Shown here in pieces: positions 1 through 8,731 of a stretch of DNA of 33,344 nucleotides. The DNA lies in the NCBI GenBank assembly GCA_029821265.1, contig JALGTR010000013.1, positions 1 through 33,344 on the forward strand, read 5' to 3'. The DNA comes from Candidatus Zipacnadia bacterium (GTDB taxonomy: Bacteria > Armatimonadota > Zipacnadia > Zipacnadales > UBA5352). Position numbers and translations under genes: made by a program. A model generated the notes under the pieces. That model saw nothing but the letters and a program-made list of their open reading frames with translations, was not told the DNA's origin and searched no databases. The first letter of the stretch is position 1, and each line of letters starts with the position of its first letter.

Positions 1-1
1 G

Positions 2-2647
2 CTCTACGAGGACGCTGAGATCGCCGCCGAGCGGTTCGAGTGTGTGAACGTCTCGGCTGAGGCGTCCGGCGATCGAGCGGAGGTCGTGGCCAAGCTCGTC
101 TGCGCTGAGCCACGGATCACCGCCCGACTCACGTACTGGCTGGCCGATGATGAGCCATGGCTGCGCAAGCGCGTTCAGCTCTCTGGCGATCCGGCGGTGA
201 CGGTTGATGAACTGCGGCTGCTCAAGGGCGAGCTCGGCGTCGAGACGACCGGCGGCGGGCAGGGCCTGCCTCTGTGGGTCGGAGGGAACTGGTGGGTGGG
301 CATCGAGTACCCGCTGGGCTTCGCCGAGCGTCTGGATGACGGGATCGTGCTCAGGCACTATCCGGGGCGAACGCTCGCACAGCCGCTGGTGAGCAGGACG
401 ATGGTGATCGGGGTGGCACCCCACGGACGATCGGCGCGTACGGCGTTCGACGCCTACCTGCGGCGAATCAAGCGCCCATCGCGCAGCCACCTGCAGTATA
501 ACAGCTGGTATGACCTGCGCGGCGACGAGATGACGGTGGAGAATCTGCTCCGCACCGCCGAGGGCTTCCACGAGCACCTGCTTGAGCCCTACGGACTGCG
601 GATGGACTCGTTCGTCCCCGACGATGGCTGGCAGGATCCCCGATCGGTCTGGGAGCCGCGCGAGGAGCTCTACCCTCACGGCTTTGCCCCCCTCGCGGAT
701 GGCCTGGCAGCGATGGACATGCGGCTGGGGCTGTGGATGCCCCTGACCGGGTACAGCCTCGACATGGAGTGGGCCGCTGAGCAGGGATACGAGGTGGCTG
801 ACAACGGGCGCTACCTCTGCCTGAGCTCGCCGGACAGTTTCGAGGCGATGAAGCGGGCGACCGAGCGCCGGATTCGGGACGGAAACCTCGCATACTACAA
901 GCATGACTTCAACTTCCTCACCTGCACCGCGGGAGGGCACGCTCACCTGCCCACCGCGCGCCACAGCCGTGAGGCCAACCTCGATGCCCTCCTGCGACTG
1001 CTTGCATGGGAGCGGGAGTGCAACCCGGAGATCTTCCTCAACGTCACCTCGGCGGTGTGGCTGTCCCCGTGGTGGTTGCAGCATGCGGACACGATCTGGA
1101 TGTGCGCCAGCGACTTCGGGTACGATCGCACATGGCCGCAGCTCTCGCGCCGGGAGTGGGCGATGAGCTACCGCGACGCGCACTTCCACCGCGTCTATCT
1201 GCGAGAGGGCAACCCCACGCCGCTGTCGTCGCTGATGACCCATGGCATCATCAAGGGGCGGCGCAACCGCCTCGGTGGGCCGGACGAGACGCTGCGCGAG
1301 TGGGCCGACTATGTGGCGATGTACTTCGGTCGCGGTGTGCTGCTCAAGGAGCTCTATCTCACCCCGGAGCTGCTCAGCGAAGAGCAGTGGCGCGCGGTGG
1401 GGACCGCGGCCCGATGGGCGGTCGACAACGCGGACGTCCTCGAGCTCACGCGCATGTTCGGCGGCGACCCCCGGCGTGGCGAGCCCTACGGCTTTGCGCA
1501 CTGGCTGGGAGACCGTGGGGTCATCGCCCTGCGTAACCCCAACTACCGCGCGATGACGCTGCGGGTACCGATCGACGAGCAGCGCGGCTACCTCGGCGAG
1601 CCGGGGCGGACGTTCTGGGTCCGGCAGATCTACCCCGCGCACTGTCGGCTCGACGCGATGACTGCCGGTGCGCGCAATGAGCTGACACTGCCTCCCGCGA
1701 GCGTCTGGCTCATCGAGCTTCGGCCGGAGCCGTGGCTCAACACGCCCGAACGCCCGGAGCTCGCGGCCGAGCCCAACGGCCTGCGCGACTCCGCGCGTGT
1801 CGAGAGCGTCGGAGATGGCCTCGAGGTCCGGGTCTCGCTGAAGGGGCTCGAGGGCGAGCACAGGAGGTTGGAGGTGCTGACGGTGCTGCGCGGGGATGTG
1901 GCGGGGTTCGCCGTTGAGGGCTCCCTCGGCGGCGAGACGCTGCCCATCCGTGGGTCGGATGGCGAGGGATGGCGCGTCGTCGCGCTGGATCTGCTCCCCG
2001 GGATGGACGAGGCGCAAGATCTGCGGCTGCACGTGACGGCCGGCGACACGCCGCCGATGTTCCCGCCGTACGCTGAGCTCGAGATCTGGCTGCTCGGTGA
2101 CGCTGTCGCGGGCCACACCGGCCCGGTCTCCGATGAGGCATTGCCGTGGGCCATCGCGCAGGGACTGCGCCGGTACTCGGTGCGCCTGCTGCCGGCCACG
2201 GACGTCGGCCGGATGCTGCGGCGGATGAACGCGACGATCGGCGACGAGGAGATCGCGCAGATCACCGCTGCGCGACTGAGGCTGGAGGTCTTCGACGTGA
2301 ACGCCGAGGAGCCGTACGCGGGCAAGCAGATCATCCTCAACGGCCGGCCGATCGCTCAGGTGCCGGCGAACACCGGACGGCTGGCTGCGTGGCAGGAGCA
2401 TGTGATCGAGCTGCCGACGGAGGCGCTCGGGGCGATCAAGCGAGATAACAGGATCGTACTGACAAACGCAGGCGGCGACTGCTATAAGTTCCGCGGGCTG
2501 ACGCTGGCCGTGCAGCGGCCGGACGGCGAATGGGTCATCGCCGGGCCTGACGGCGGCACCTACAGCTCCGTTGGCGCCTGGCTCTACGCCGAGGGCGAGA
2601 GATTCGACGGCGATCGATCGCCCGAGATCATGCTGACGCTGCCCTGA
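2..2647 (+). CDS. GH36/melibiase-like glycoside hydrolase, 5' partial
   Basis: The reading frame is open from the left edge, so the true start lies outside the window; the GTG at 44 is internal, because the residues before it continue a beta-sandwich region. About 880 residues are visible. The order is an N-terminal beta-sandwich, a (beta/alpha)8-type region starting near YNSWYDLRGDE, and C-terminal beta domains. Two motifs fit clan GH-D (GH36/GH27) catalysis: KHDF with the candidate nucleophile Asp at 905-907, and ASDFGYDR with the candidate acid/base Asp at 1112-1114. The family hydrolyses alpha-galactosides or related alpha-glycosides with retention. The first visible residues show no signal peptide, but the N-terminus is missing, so location is unknown. 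The gene ends 9 bases from the convergent isomerase gene. The fold-level call is fairly secure; the substrate is not known. Confidence 0.78.
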   Translation, partial: LYEDAEIAAERFECVNVSAEASGDRAEVVAKLVCAEPRITARLTYWLADDEPWLRKRVQLSGDPAVTVDELRLLKGELGVETTGGGQGLPLWVGGNWWVGIEYPLGFAERLDDGIVLRHYPGRTLAQPLVSRTMVIGVAPHGRSARTAFDAYLRRIKRPSRSHLQYNSWYDLRGDEMTVENLLRTAEGFHEHLLEPYGLRMDSFVPDDGWQDPRSVWEPREELYPHGFAPLADGLAAMDMRLGLWMPLTGYSLDMEWAAEQGYEVADNGRYLCLSSPDSFEAMKRATERRIRDGNLAYYKHDFNFLTCTAGGHAHLPTARHSREANLDALLRLLAWERECNPEIFLNVTSAVWLSPWWLQHADTIWMCASDFGYDRTWPQLSRREWAMSYRDAHFHRVYLREGNPTPLSSLMTHGIIKGRRNRLGGPDETLREWADYVAMYFGRGVLLKELYLTPELLSEEQWRAVGTAARWAVDNADVLELTRMFGGDPRRGEPYGFAHWLGDRGVIALRNPNYRAMTLRVPIDEQRGYLGEPGRTFWVRQIYPAHCRLDAMTAGARNELTLPPASVWLIELRPEPWLNTPERPELAAEPNGLRDSARVESVGDGLEVRVSLKGLEGEHRRLEVLTVLRGDVAGFAVEGSLGGETLPIRGSDGEGWRVVALDLLPGMDEAQDLRLHVTAGDTPPMFPPYAELEIWLLGDAVAGHTGPVSDEALPWAIAQGLRRYSVRLLPATDVGRMLRRMNATIGDEEIAQITAARLRLEVFDVNAEEPYAGKQIILNGRPIAQVPANTGRLAAWQEHVIELPTEALGAIKRDNRIVLTNAGGDCYKFRGLTLAVQRPDGEWVIAGPDGGTYSSVGAWLYAEGERFDGDRSPEIMLTLP

Positions 2648-2656
2648 GCCCGCGCT

Positions 2657-3109
2657 CTACCGCTCGGAGCGTCGCTCCAGCGCCCGCACCTTCTCCAGCC
2701 GGCGCTCGAAGCGTGGAAGTGCCCGGTACCGGGCGGCGAGAAACGTCCGCACGAGGTGCCACGCGAGCTCAGGCCCGATGACGCGCCCGCCCAGGCAGAT
2801 GACGTTCATGTCATCATCCTCGACGCCCTGGTGGGCTGAGAAGGCGTCGGTGATCAGCGCCGCGCGGACTCCAGCGACCTTGTTGGCGGCCACGCAGGCC
2901 CCCACGCCACTGCCGCAGACCACGATCCCCCGCTCCACCTCGCCCGCCGCCACCGCCCGAGCGAGGGGCTCGACGAAGTCCGGATAATCGTCGGTCGGGT
3001 CCAGCTCGCTCGCGCCGTAGTCCACCACGTCGTGCTCGTCCGAAAGACGCTCGCGCAGCCACTCCTTGAGCTCGAAGCCGCCATGGTCCGCCGCCAGCCC
3101 CATCCGCAT
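2657..3109 (-). CDS. rpiB: RpiB/LacA/LacB-type sugar-phosphate isomerase
   Basis: A 150-residue cytosolic protein of the length normal for ribose-5-phosphate isomerase B. Members interconvert aldose and ketose phosphates such as ribose-5-P and ribulose-5-P; the LacAB branch acts on galactose-6-P. Visible signatures are ADHGG (Asp8, His9), the CGSG loop with the candidate catalytic Cys65, AANKVAGVRAAL and a MNVICLGGRVIG segment. The usual HND(A)N stretch is EDDDMN here (residues 97-102), so the His expected there is replaced by Asp. An AGGAG at 3118-3122 is 8 bases from the ATG at 3109 and only 2 from the ATG at 3115, so I use the inner start. It lies 22 bases downstream of the amidohydrolase gene on the same strand, probably in one transcript. 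The family is clear; the exact substrate is not. Confidence 0.88.
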   Translation of the reverse strand: MRMGLAADHGGFELKEWLRERLSDEHDVVDYGASELDPTDDYPDFVEPLARAVAAGEVERGIVVCGSGVGACVAANKVAGVRAALITDAFSAHQGVEDDDMNVICLGGRVIGPELAWHLVRTFLAARYRALPRFERRLEKVRALERRSER

Positions 3110-3131
3110 GGCCATCTCTCCTACGCCGGCC

Positions 3132-4022
3132 TCATAGCCCGAGCAGACGCTCGGCGTTCTGATACATCACCTTATCATAGACGGTCCGGGAGATATTGCC
3201 CTGCTTCAGGGCATCGTCCATGAAGTTCTTGAGGTTGACCAGCACGTCATCACGGTTCTTCGGCGCGCAGACGTCGGTGCCGAAGAGCAGTTTGTCCTGG
3301 CACTCCTCGAGGAAACTGTACCCGAACTCGGGATCGCGGCTGATGGCGTTGAAGCCGCTGCCCGCCGACAGGTCGCCGTAGACATTCGGGTTCTCCCGGA
3401 TCAGCTCGGCGGCCTTTCCGCCCTCGGTGACCGGGCCAGACGGGTAGCCTCCGCGGCTCTCCTCGGTCACATCGCCGCTGATCTCCGACCAGAACGCCTG
3501 CGAGTGGCAGAGGAAGACGAGATCGGGGAACTTCGCCACGGCCGCTTCGAAGCGCGGGAGATTGAGGTCGTCGATGAGCCCGTATGTGCCGCCCTTCTGG
3601 GTCGCGACGTGGAAGGTCACGGGCAGACCGACGCGCTCGGCGTGCGCGAAGAGATTCTCGACCAGGGGGTCATCGAAGTAGAGGTTGGCCGTAAGCTCGC
3701 CTATGCCTTTGCAGCCGGCGTCGCGGTAGTACTCCATCAGGTAGCCGAGGTCGGCGTCCGGTGAGTTGCTGACCTGCCGCGGGTCGATGTTGCAGAACGG
3801 GATGAAGCGGTCCGGATACCGCTCGCAGATCGAGAGTACCTCCTGGAGGGACTGAATGTGAAAGGCGCACTCAGGGGTCACGCCCGGGAGGATGACCGCG
3901 CGGTCGATACCCACCTCATCGTACATCTCAATCAACTGCTCGGGCGTCGCGTAGGTCTGGCCGGTGGCCTTCCGGTTGGGGCCTGGTATGGCGCGGGTGT
4001 GAACATGAATGTCGATGACCAT
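3132..4022 (-). CDS. Amidohydrolase-family (amidohydrolase 2-like) metal-dependent hydrolase
   Basis: A 296-residue cytosolic TIM-barrel hydrolase. Metal-ligand motifs appear in order: DIHVH near the N-terminus (His6, His8), a mid-protein His in LPVTFHVATQKGG, a His in LVFLCHSQAFW, and a late Asp in LLFGTDVCAP. This pattern fits the amidohydrolase-2 family (PF04909 type), which includes decarboxylases and lactone or pyrone hydrolases. The frame stays open upstream to 4130, but the extra residues are not homologous in character, and a GGAGGAG at 4032-4038 sits 9 bases from the ATG at 4022, so I use that start. It is the first gene of a two-gene unit with the RpiB-like isomerase. A role in opening a sugar lactone fits the saccharolytic neighbourhood, but that is inference. 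Confidence 0.82.
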   Translation of the reverse strand: MVIDIHVHTRAIPGPNRKATGQTYATPEQLIEMYDEVGIDRAVILPGVTPECAFHIQSLQEVLSICERYPDRFIPFCNIDPRQVSNSPDADLGYLMEYYRDAGCKGIGELTANLYFDDPLVENLFAHAERVGLPVTFHVATQKGGTYGLIDDLNLPRFEAAVAKFPDLVFLCHSQAFWSEISGDVTEESRGGYPSGPVTEGGKAAELIRENPNVYGDLSAGSGFNAISRDPEFGYSFLEECQDKLLFGTDVCAPKNRDDVLVNLKNFMDDALKQGNISRTVYDKVMYQNAERLLGL

Positions 4023-4031
4023 GGTGACATA

Positions 4032-4038
4032 CTCCTCC
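4032..4038 (-). promoter_or_regulatory. Ribosome binding site deciding the amidohydrolase start
   Basis: On the minus strand this reads GGAGGAG, 9 bases upstream of the ATG at 4022. It lies inside the longer open frame and argues that translation starts at 4022 rather than at 4040 or 4130. Confidence 0.7.
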
Positions 4039-4140
4039 ATCGGGTGGCGTGTACGTCCGGCGCAACGGCTTCTTCGCGAAAGAGCCCGCATCCCCCTGCC
4101 GGCAAGACACAGAAGCCCCAGGTTTGCCACGTCATATCGC

Positions 4141-4222
4141 AGGTCCGTTGTCTATTGATTTAGTCTTTATTTGTTAACACGACTGCAGGAGACCGATCGG
4201 CAGTTGGAGAATTGAGAATTGG
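4141..4222. promoter_or_regulatory. AT-rich divergent promoter region between amidohydrolase and pilin-like genes
   Basis: The 232-base gap between these divergent genes holds the most AT-rich patch I noticed in the window, at about 4146-4178. On the plus strand TTGTCT, 17 bases, then TTGTTA can be read; on the minus strand TTAACA, 17 bases, then TAGACA. Both are weak matches to a housekeeping promoter. Just downstream, 4207-4221 holds the 7-base unit GAGAATT twice in tandem followed by G, which could be an operator. Position and base composition support a regulatory role; the individual boxes are guesses. Confidence 0.4.
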
Positions 4223-4254
4223 CGTCGACACAACATGCCGTGGGAGGTGTCACG

Positions 4255-4893
4255 ATGAAGCGCGGTTTTACCCTGATCGAACTTCTCGTGGTGATCGCAA
4301 TCATTGCGATCCTCGCTGCCATCCTTTTCCCGGTCTTTGCCCGGGCGCGGGAGAAGGCTCGGCAGACAAGCTGTCTGAGCAACGTGAAACAGCTAATGCT
4401 GGCGTTCCAGATGTACTGTCAGGACTACGACGAGCGGACTCCACGGTACGCGGGTTACAGGCCGCCCGACGAAGTCACACCGCCGGGCGGCTACGACTAC
4501 TGGTTTGTGCTGCTCCAACCCTACACGAAGAACCCCCAGATCTTTAGCTGCCCGAGCACAAGCTTCTCCGGCATCCGCTCCGGTGGTGTGTCGGCGACCC
4601 ATCCAGACTTTCCCGACGGCGTCAACTATGGGTACAACACCTACCTCGGCAGCTACGCGATCGCCCAGATCGAACACCCGGCGCGGCTGGGCGTCATCTG
4701 CGACGGCTACAACAACTACTGGCGGCTGGAGCAACCACCGGGTACCAATCACTACATGTGGAGCTACAACCGCCACAATGATGGATCCAACTGCGGATTC
4801 GCTGACGGGCATGCGAAGTGGTTGAAGGTCTACTATCCCGACGGCGTGACGGTGCCCGACGATTCCCCGATACTCGGACATCCGAAGCAGTAG
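4255..4893 (+). CDS. Type II/IV pseudopilin-like protein with DUF1559-type C-terminus
   Basis: A 212-residue protein starting [13 protein letters not shown]. It has a short basic leader, a prepilin peptidase site between Gly and Phe, Glu at mature position 5, and a hydrophobic helix to about residue 25, followed by [16 protein letters not shown]. The C-terminal FADGHAKW matches the H-x9-DG type ending known from planctomycete and Armatimonadota secretion-associated pilins (SBP_bac_10/DUF1559-like). It is probably cleaved by a prepilin peptidase and displayed at the membrane or in a pseudopilus. The ATG at 4255 has GGAGG about 8 bases upstream, which beats the longer open frame from 4219. No secretion ATPase or peptidase gene is nearby, so it is an orphan here; such genes occur in many copies in these lineages. 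A hairpin follows at 4918. Confidence 0.9.
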   Translation: MKRGFTLIELLVVIAIIAILAAILFPVFARAREKARQTSCLSNVKQLMLAFQMYCQDYDERTPRYAGYRPPDEVTPPGGYDYWFVLLQPYTKNPQIFSCPSTSFSGIRSGGVSATHPDFPDGVNYGYNTYLGSYAIAQIEHPARLGVICDGYNNYWRLEQPPGTNHYMWSYNRHNDGSNCGFADGHAKWLKVYYPDGVTVPDDSPILGHPKQ

Positions 4894-4917
4894 CCGCGGT
4901 CTCAACGCGCCAACTTC

Positions 4918-4944
4918 GGCCTGCGTCCACCCCGGGCGCAGGCC
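4918..4944 (+). terminator. Hairpin downstream of the pilin-like gene, candidate intrinsic terminator
   Basis: A perfect 8-base stem (GGCCTGCG with CGCAGGCC) encloses an 11-base loop, 24 bases after the pilin stop codon, and is followed by GCTTCTCATT, which is only partly T-rich. Position and stem strength favour a terminator; the weak T tract lowers confidence. Confidence 0.5.
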
Positions 4945-5082
4945 GCTTCTCATTGCGCGAAAAGCTCGCTCACTGGCGTGGCTCGCAGGGATCGGCCCGG
5001 AGCACCGGGAAACCATGCGCCGTGGCGATCGTCTACCGACCCGAGCACACACGTCGATCCCGCCTGTCCGGAGTGAGTGCGC

Positions 5083-7782
5083 ATGCATTTCGGTGACGTC
5101 GAGTCTATCGTTTTCACACCGATCTGGCCGCTGGCCCTCGCCGCGTTGCTCATGCTGGGCGCTGTGGCGGCGGCCGAGAACCATCCGATCTACACCACGG
5201 TCGACGCCGCAAAGGCCGCGGAGTACGAGCGCCGGGTTGAGCGGGTCATGGCGATGAGCGAGGAGGAGATGCTCTCGTTCATGCCCGATCGGCAGTTCAT
5301 CCGCATTCTCGAGTGTCCGAACTGCTACGGCGGCTCGCAGGGCAGCGGGATATTCACGTGGAGCATCGACCGTCCAAACGAGCTTGCCTGTCGGCACTGC
5401 GACCTCGTCGTGCGCGTGCCCGATGAGCGCTACCCCGAAGAGCACGTGATGGCCGGTGAGAACGCGCTGGGGGAGAGGGTTGAGTACCGCTACTACCTGA
5501 ATGAAGAGACCGGCGCGCGCCATTTCTTCAGTGCTCATATCCTCATGCACAAGCGCAACTGGATCGTCGGCCAGTGCATCGCGCTTGGGGAGGCCTGGCG
5601 GGCGACGGGAAAGCCCGAGTACGCGCGCCGCGCGGTGCTGATCCTCGACAGGGCAGCCCGGGTCTATCCGCACTACGCGGCGATCCACAACCGCGTTCCC
5701 GGGCGCGTCAAGTTCTGCGCCTCGCAGGAGCCGCCCTACCCGTGGGACGCCGGCCGCTGGGGGCACTTCCACAACGAGATTCCGCGCCAGATGTTGCTTG
5801 CCTACGACCTGGTCTACGACAGCGACCAGTTTGAAGCGCTCTCGCAGGAATTCGGCTATGATGTGCGCGAGCGGATCGAGGAGGACTTCTTCCGCGCGGC
5901 CTACCGTGCGGTCGAGGTCAGCCCGTACCTCGTGGGCAACACGGTGGGCTACGATCCAACCAGCGCGGCGATGCTCGGGCGCGTCATCGGCGACCCCGCC
6001 ATTGTTCATCGCGCGGTCGGCTGGATGATGCGCAACCTCGACGAGGGCTTCTTCTTCGACGGCACCTGGCACGAATCACCCAGCTACCATTACATGACGC
6101 TCGGTGGCCTTCGCGCCGCTTTCTCGCGTGTCGATGGCTACAGCGATCCGCCTGGCTACGTCGATGAGATCGACGGGACACACTTCGAGGACCTCGACCC
6201 TGAGCGCGATCTCGAGTTCTGGGGGAGGGTCCAGGACGCCTTCAAGCCGGTGGCGTTCCCCGACGGCACCTCAACGCCCGTTCACGACACATGGGCGCAT
6301 CAGCGGCGGACGGAGCCCAGCGATCGAAGCGCGTGCGCGATCCTCCCCGGCTACGGCCACGCATCCCTCGGCTACGGCGAGGGCGAGGACCAGATCGTTG
6401 CGCAACTGCACTTCTCCGGCGCCTACGGGCACAACCACCTCGACAACCTGAACCTGACGCTGTGGGGCAAGGAGCGCGAGCTGCTCTCAGATATCGGGTA
6501 CACGTGGACCGATCAGCGCTGGTGGACGGTCTCGACGATCAGTCATAACCTCGTTGCCGTCGATCGGCGTGACCAGACCGGCCGCCCGTCCGATGGCGAC
6601 CTGCTGTGGTATTTCCCTGCCGCCGCGGGGACCGCGGTGAGCGTCGTGGAGGCTGACGGGCAACGCGGTTATGCGGAGATCGAGGGGCTGGATATGTACC
6701 GGCGGATGCTGGCGCTCGTCCCGCTCCCCGACGGTGAGGCGTACGTCGTCGACATCTCCCGCACCAGGGGCGGGTCGGTTCACGACTGGCTGCTACATGG
6801 CAGCGCCGACGTGGACATGACCGCTGAGGCCAGCCTGCCGCTCGGGCCGGCCGGCGCCGAGTTCGCGGGCCCTGAGCCGCCCCGCAGCTACGGCATCTGG
6901 CGGAATGTGCAGCGCGGCGCCTCGGACGACGGCTTCACCGTGACATTCCGCTACGCCGACGAGCCGGAGCGCGGGGTGCGAGCGCATATCGTCGGGAATG
7001 CGCCGACCGAGCTGTATCTCGGCGAGACGCCGTCCATCCGCCGCGCCGGAGTCGGCTCACAGGGCGACGACCGGATCGCGCTGGACTTCTGGATGCCGCA
7101 GCTCGCGGCGCGCCGCGGAGGCGATGCCCCGGCGCACACGGTCTTTGCGGCGGTGGAGGAGCCCTTCCTCGGCGAGCCGGCCATCGACGCCGTCGCCGCG
7201 CTGAGCGTCAGCCCCGAGGACCCGAACTGCGTGGCTTTTCAGGTGACCAGCGGGGAGATCGTCGACACGATCATCAGCACGCTCGACCAGGAGCCATTCC
7301 CGGAGCGCGTAGTCGGCGATATCACGCTGCGCGGTCGGCTCGCAATTGTGCGCAGGATCGGCGGGGAGGTCACCGGCATGTGGCTCTTCGAGGGGCGGGA
7401 GCGTACGGCGGGGCAGGCGCGCCTTAAGGCCGACCGCAGTGCGTTTGACGGCGTCATCGAGGCCGCCACTCGGCGCGCAGACGGCGCCGAGCGCGATGCT
7501 TTCGTGACCGACACCGAGCTCCCCGCCGGTGATGCCCTGCAGGGCAGATGGATGATCGTGACGCATGGGAACGGCTACCGCCACGGGTACGAGATCGACC
7601 ACGTGGAGCGCGACGGGGACCGCAGCGTGATCGTCCTCGCCGATGACCACGGTCTGCGGATCGACGGGCAGACCACTGAAGAGGTCTACTTCCCACAGCG
7701 CACGATCGAGGGCCAGAACAGCTTCGTCATCCCGCTCTGCGCGAGCCTCTCGACGCAGGAGCACGCGGGCGTCAGAGGCTGA
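5083..7782 (+). CDS. Secreted heparinase II/III-like protein with N-terminal Cys-pair motif
   Basis: An 899-residue protein with a hydrophobic signal-type segment (LALAALLMLGAVAAA, ending near residue 32). Two Cys-x2-Cys pairs follow (ECPNC near residue 78 and CRHC near residue 103), resembling a zinc-ribbon knuckle. Next come an alpha-toroid region rich in Trp, Tyr and His (roughly 130-400), and a beta-sandwich half opening with GHNHLDNLNL (His near 450 and 452), the heparinase II/III HxHxD-type motif. The family cleaves uronic-acid-containing polysaccharides by beta-elimination. The start is the ATG at 5083, since GGAGTG lies about 8 bases upstream; a GTG at 5077 is in frame but too close. 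The 3' end overlaps the convergent oxidoreductase gene by 11 bases. The family is well supported; the polysaccharide is unknown. Confidence 0.85.
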   Translation: MHFGDVESIVFTPIWPLALAALLMLGAVAAAENHPIYTTVDAAKAAEYERRVERVMAMSEEEMLSFMPDRQFIRILECPNCYGGSQGSGIFTWSIDRPNELACRHCDLVVRVPDERYPEEHVMAGENALGERVEYRYYLNEETGARHFFSAHILMHKRNWIVGQCIALGEAWRATGKPEYARRAVLILDRAARVYPHYAAIHNRVPGRVKFCASQEPPYPWDAGRWGHFHNEIPRQMLLAYDLVYDSDQFEALSQEFGYDVRERIEEDFFRAAYRAVEVSPYLVGNTVGYDPTSAAMLGRVIGDPAIVHRAVGWMMRNLDEGFFFDGTWHESPSYHYMTLGGLRAAFSRVDGYSDPPGYVDEIDGTHFEDLDPERDLEFWGRVQDAFKPVAFPDGTSTPVHDTWAHQRRTEPSDRSACAILPGYGHASLGYGEGEDQIVAQLHFSGAYGHNHLDNLNLTLWGKERELLSDIGYTWTDQRWWTVSTISHNLVAVDRRDQTGRPSDGDLLWYFPAAAGTAVSVVEADGQRGYAEIEGLDMYRRMLALVPLPDGEAYVVDISRTRGGSVHDWLLHGSADVDMTAEASLPLGPAGAEFAGPEPPRSYGIWRNVQRGASDDGFTVTFRYADEPERGVRAHIVGNAPTELYLGETPSIRRAGVGSQGDDRIALDFWMPQLAARRGGDAPAHTVFAAVEEPFLGEPAIDAVAALSVSPEDPNCVAFQVTSGEIVDTIISTLDQEPFPERVVGDITLRGRLAIVRRIGGEVTGMWLFEGRERTAGQARLKADRSAFDGVIEAATRRADGAERDAFVTDTELPAGDALQGRWMIVTHGNGYRHGYEIDHVERDGDRSVIVLADDHGLRIDGQTTEEVYFPQRTIEGQNSFVIPLCASLSTQEHAGVRG

Positions 7783-8731
7783 TAGTGGTCTCCCCGCCCG
7801 CGACGATCGCCTCGGCGACGAGCATGGCGGCGAGCGCGTCCTCGAGGGTCGGCGAGAACTCGCGCTCGCCCCGCAGCGCCTCGATGAACGCCTGCATCTC
7901 GCCGACGGTGCCGTTGCGCCACGCCGGCTCGCTGTCGGCGGGCGCCTCCCAGTCCACGACGAGCTCGGCCGAGTCATACACGCGCGTCGCACAGCCCCAC
8001 GCATCGACCGCGACGTCGTAGTCGGCGCCCTGGAACTCGTAGGTCTCCTCCACCGTGCCGACGGCCGGGGAGAGGATGTACTGCACAACGCCGCGCTCGG
8101 TACGCACGGTGGCGTGGCTCAGGAAGACGTCCTCGTGCTGCGCGGGGATGTTGCCGGCGCTAACGTGCGTCGGCCGACCCATGATCGAGAGCGCGGCATC
8201 GATCAGGTGGATTCCGGTCCAGACGCGGAACTCCGGTTCAGTGCGGTTGTGCCGGAGCATGCGCGCGATCGCAAGCTGCGGTGGTCGGTCCGCGGCGCTC
8301 GCATCGAGCCACCTGCGCGCCTCCGTGATCGCCGGGCTGAACCGCCGGTTGAGCGACACCATGTGCGGCGTCCCAGTCTCCGCCGCGACGGCCATGATCC
8401 GGCGGCACGCGTCCGAATCCACGCCCGGCGGCTTCTCGATCATCAGCGGGATTCCGCGAGGCAGCAGCCTGACGGCAAGCTCCTCGGTCAGCTCCACGGG
8501 TGTCACCAGAACGAGGCCGTCGAGCGCTTCGGCGTCCAGCATCTCGTCCACGTCCTGATAGACGCGTTCAAGGCCGAAGCGCTCGCAGTAGGTGCCCGCC
8601 CGCTCCGCGTCGAGGTCGCAGATCGCCGCCAGCCGCAGGTCATCAGGCTGCTGCTCCTTGAGCGCGCGCAATGCCGGGCCGTGGTTGCCGGAGCTGTGAC
8701 TTCCCGCACCGAGAACGCCGATGGTGGTCAT
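7772..8731 (-). CDS. Gfo/Idh/MocA-family NAD(P)-dependent oxidoreductase
   Basis: A 319-residue cytosolic enzyme. The N-terminal Rossmann fold shows GVLGAGSHSSGNHG (glycine motif at residues 5-18) and ICDLDAERA after the second strand. The family hallmark EKP follows at residues 99-101, its Lys being the usual catalytic residue, then a C-terminal alpha/beta substrate domain. Members oxidise or reduce sugars, inositols and sugar acids with NAD(P). The open frame extends to 8839, but the start at 8731 is set by a 4-base ATGA overlap with the stop of the upstream ConA-like gene, implying translational coupling. It is the last gene of a four-gene minus-strand run. The substrate cannot be told from sequence. 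Confidence 0.9.
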   Translation of the reverse strand: MTTIGVLGAGSHSSGNHGPALRALKEQQPDDLRLAAICDLDAERAGTYCERFGLERVYQDVDEMLDAEALDGLVLVTPVELTEELAVRLLPRGIPLMIEKPPGVDSDACRRIMAVAAETGTPHMVSLNRRFSPAITEARRWLDASAADRPPQLAIARMLRHNRTEPEFRVWTGIHLIDAALSIMGRPTHVSAGNIPAQHEDVFLSHATVRTERGVVQYILSPAVGTVEETYEFQGADYDVAVDAWGCATRVYDSAELVVDWEAPADSEPAWRNGTVGEMQAFIEALRGEREFSPTLEDALAAMLVAEAIVAGGETTISL

